A stretch of 34,847 nt of DNA, from positions 1-34,847 of the forward strand of contig JAFTKK010000004.1 of the NCBI GenBank assembly GCA_017453325.1, read 5' to 3'. Position numbers and translations under genes: made by a program. Below the pieces are notes generated by a model that ran no database searches, was not told where the DNA came from, and was given only the letters and a program-made list of their open reading frames with translations. The stretch is from Clostridia bacterium (lineage in GTDB: Bacteria > Bacillota > Clostridia > Oscillospirales > CAG-272). Of the stretch, positions 34,111-34,847 are shown in pieces; position 1 is the stretch's first letter, and the number at the start of each line of letters is the position of its first letter.

Positions 34111-34847
34111 ATGAAAACAGTTATTATGGCCGGTGGGCGCGGCACGCGCATTTCCTCGGTGGCCTCGGATATCCCCAAGCCTATGATCAAGGTAGGGGGC
34201 AAGCCTGTGCTCGAGCGCGAGATCGAGTGCCTTGCGCGTCAGGGCTTTTGCGATCTTATCATCACCGTGAGCCACCTCGGGCACATCATCATGGACTATT
34301 TCGGTGACGGCAGCGGCATTTCGCCCGCCACGGGGAAGCCCTTTGGTGTGAAGATCGAATATTTTGAAGAAAAGGAGCCGCTTGGTAATGCGGGCGCTCT
34401 CTTTCACATGAGGGACAAGCTGACCGAGGATTTTTTGCTCCTCAATGCCGATGCGCTCTTTGACGTGGATTTCCACCGCTTTGTGGCTTTTCACAAGCGT
34501 CACGGCGGCGCGGCGACCCTCTTTACCCACCCGAACAGTCACCCTTACGACAGCGGCCTCATCGAGACCGATACCGAAGGGGCGGTGACGGCGTGGCTCA
34601 CGAAGGAGGACCCTCGCCCCACATACTATAAAAATTGCGTCAACGCGGGGCTTCACGTGCTTTCGCCCCGTGCGCTTGACGTGCAGGTTGACACCCCCAA
34701 GGTCGACCTTGACAGACAGATCTTAAAGCCCCTTGCGGGTACGGGTCAAATGTTTGCTTACCAAAGCCCCGAGTACGTGAAGGATATGGGCACCCCCGAT
34801 CGCTACGCCGCGGTTTGCGCGGACGTGCAGGCGGGATCCCCGCTGCC
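34111..34847 (+). CDS. hddC: Heptose-1-phosphate guanylyltransferase, cut by window end
   Basis: The first 245 residues are present and the frame is still open at the edge. VIMAGGRGTRISSVASDIPKP is the nucleotidyltransferase signature. NADALFDVDF carries the metal-binding Asp pair, and GNAGALFHM and DMGTPDRYAAV are typical of HddC-type enzymes. It would join GMP to D-glycero-alpha-D-manno-heptose 1-phosphate. GGGGAG lies 5 bases before the ATG. In many Firmicutes this domain is followed in the same protein by a GmhB-like HAD phosphatase. The frame continues past the domain end at about residue 235, which would fit that fusion but cannot be confirmed here. Confidence 0.88.
   Translation, partial: MKTVIMAGGRGTRISSVASDIPKPMIKVGGKPVLEREIECLARQGFCDLIITVSHLGHIIMDYFGDGSGISPATGKPFGVKIEYFEEKEPLGNAGALFHMRDKLTEDFLLLNADALFDVDFHRFVAFHKRHGGAATLFTHPNSHPYDSGLIETDTEGAVTAWLTKEDPRPTYYKNCVNAGLHVLSPRALDVQVDTPKVDLDRQILKPLAGTGQMFAYQSPEYVKDMGTPDRYAAVCADVQAGSPL

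Overview
The window looks like a chromosomal segment of a spore-forming, low-to-mid GC Firmicute, probably a gut-type clostridial lineage. The evidence is a class III heat-shock operon ctsR-mcsA-mcsB-clpC with CtsR heptad operators, consensus sigma-A promoters, strong GGAGG ribosome binding sites, and an operon of SpoIID-like and peptidoglycan-binding proteins. The lineage is inferred; the genes are read directly from sequence.

Layout. (1) 1-800: a tRNA-Asn gene followed by about 600 bp of hairpin-rich, non-coding repeats built partly from rearranged sense and antisense pieces of that tRNA. (2) 798-2054 (minus): a NeuD/PglD-like acyltransferase and a 3-TM protein of unknown function. (3) 2055-2886: a diverged copy of the hairpin repeat, then a near-perfect extended -10 promoter driving a small orphan membrane protein. 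(4) 3009-6202: a MATE transporter divergent from an AraC regulator that is followed by a DUF4432 aldose-epimerase-like protein. (5) murA. (6) 7716-13387: a xylose module on the minus strand (xylA, xylB and a GH120-type beta-xylosidase), divergent from an AraC regulator. (7) 13425-17909 (minus): ctsR-mcsA-mcsB-clpC. (8) 18134-20507 (minus): three genes encoding a CarboxypepD-reg-like protein, a SpoIID-like protein with peptidoglycan-binding repeats, and a peptidoglycan-binding protein. (9) tRNA-Leu(CAA) and a ZIP metal transporter. (10) 22041 to the window end: a surface-polysaccharide cluster, cut by the window edge.

How it works together. The polysaccharide cluster encodes a PglC-type priming phosphoglycosyl transferase, a sugar-nucleotide SDR, four glycosyltransferases, a Wzy-like polymerase, a pyruvyl-transferase-family enzyme, a MurJ/Wzx-type flippase, WecB (UDP-GlcNAc 2-epimerase) and the HddA/HddC branch that makes GDP-D-glycero-alpha-D-manno-heptose. 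This implies a lipid-linked, Wzx/Wzy-type glycan containing heptose and ManNAc-type sugars. The central part (about 25.9-31.95 kb) is visibly AT-richer than its flanks, as expected for an exchangeable specificity core. The xylose module would trim xylo-oligosaccharides, isomerise xylose and phosphorylate xylulose.

The most unusual material is non-coding. It comprises the tRNA-Asn-linked hairpin repeats with GNA and CTTG loops and their dispersed copy at 2264-2370. In addition, a perfect 17-bp inverted repeat pairs the tRNA-Asn 5' end with its own leader, and both tRNA genes have trailers whose palindromes run into the mature CCA end.
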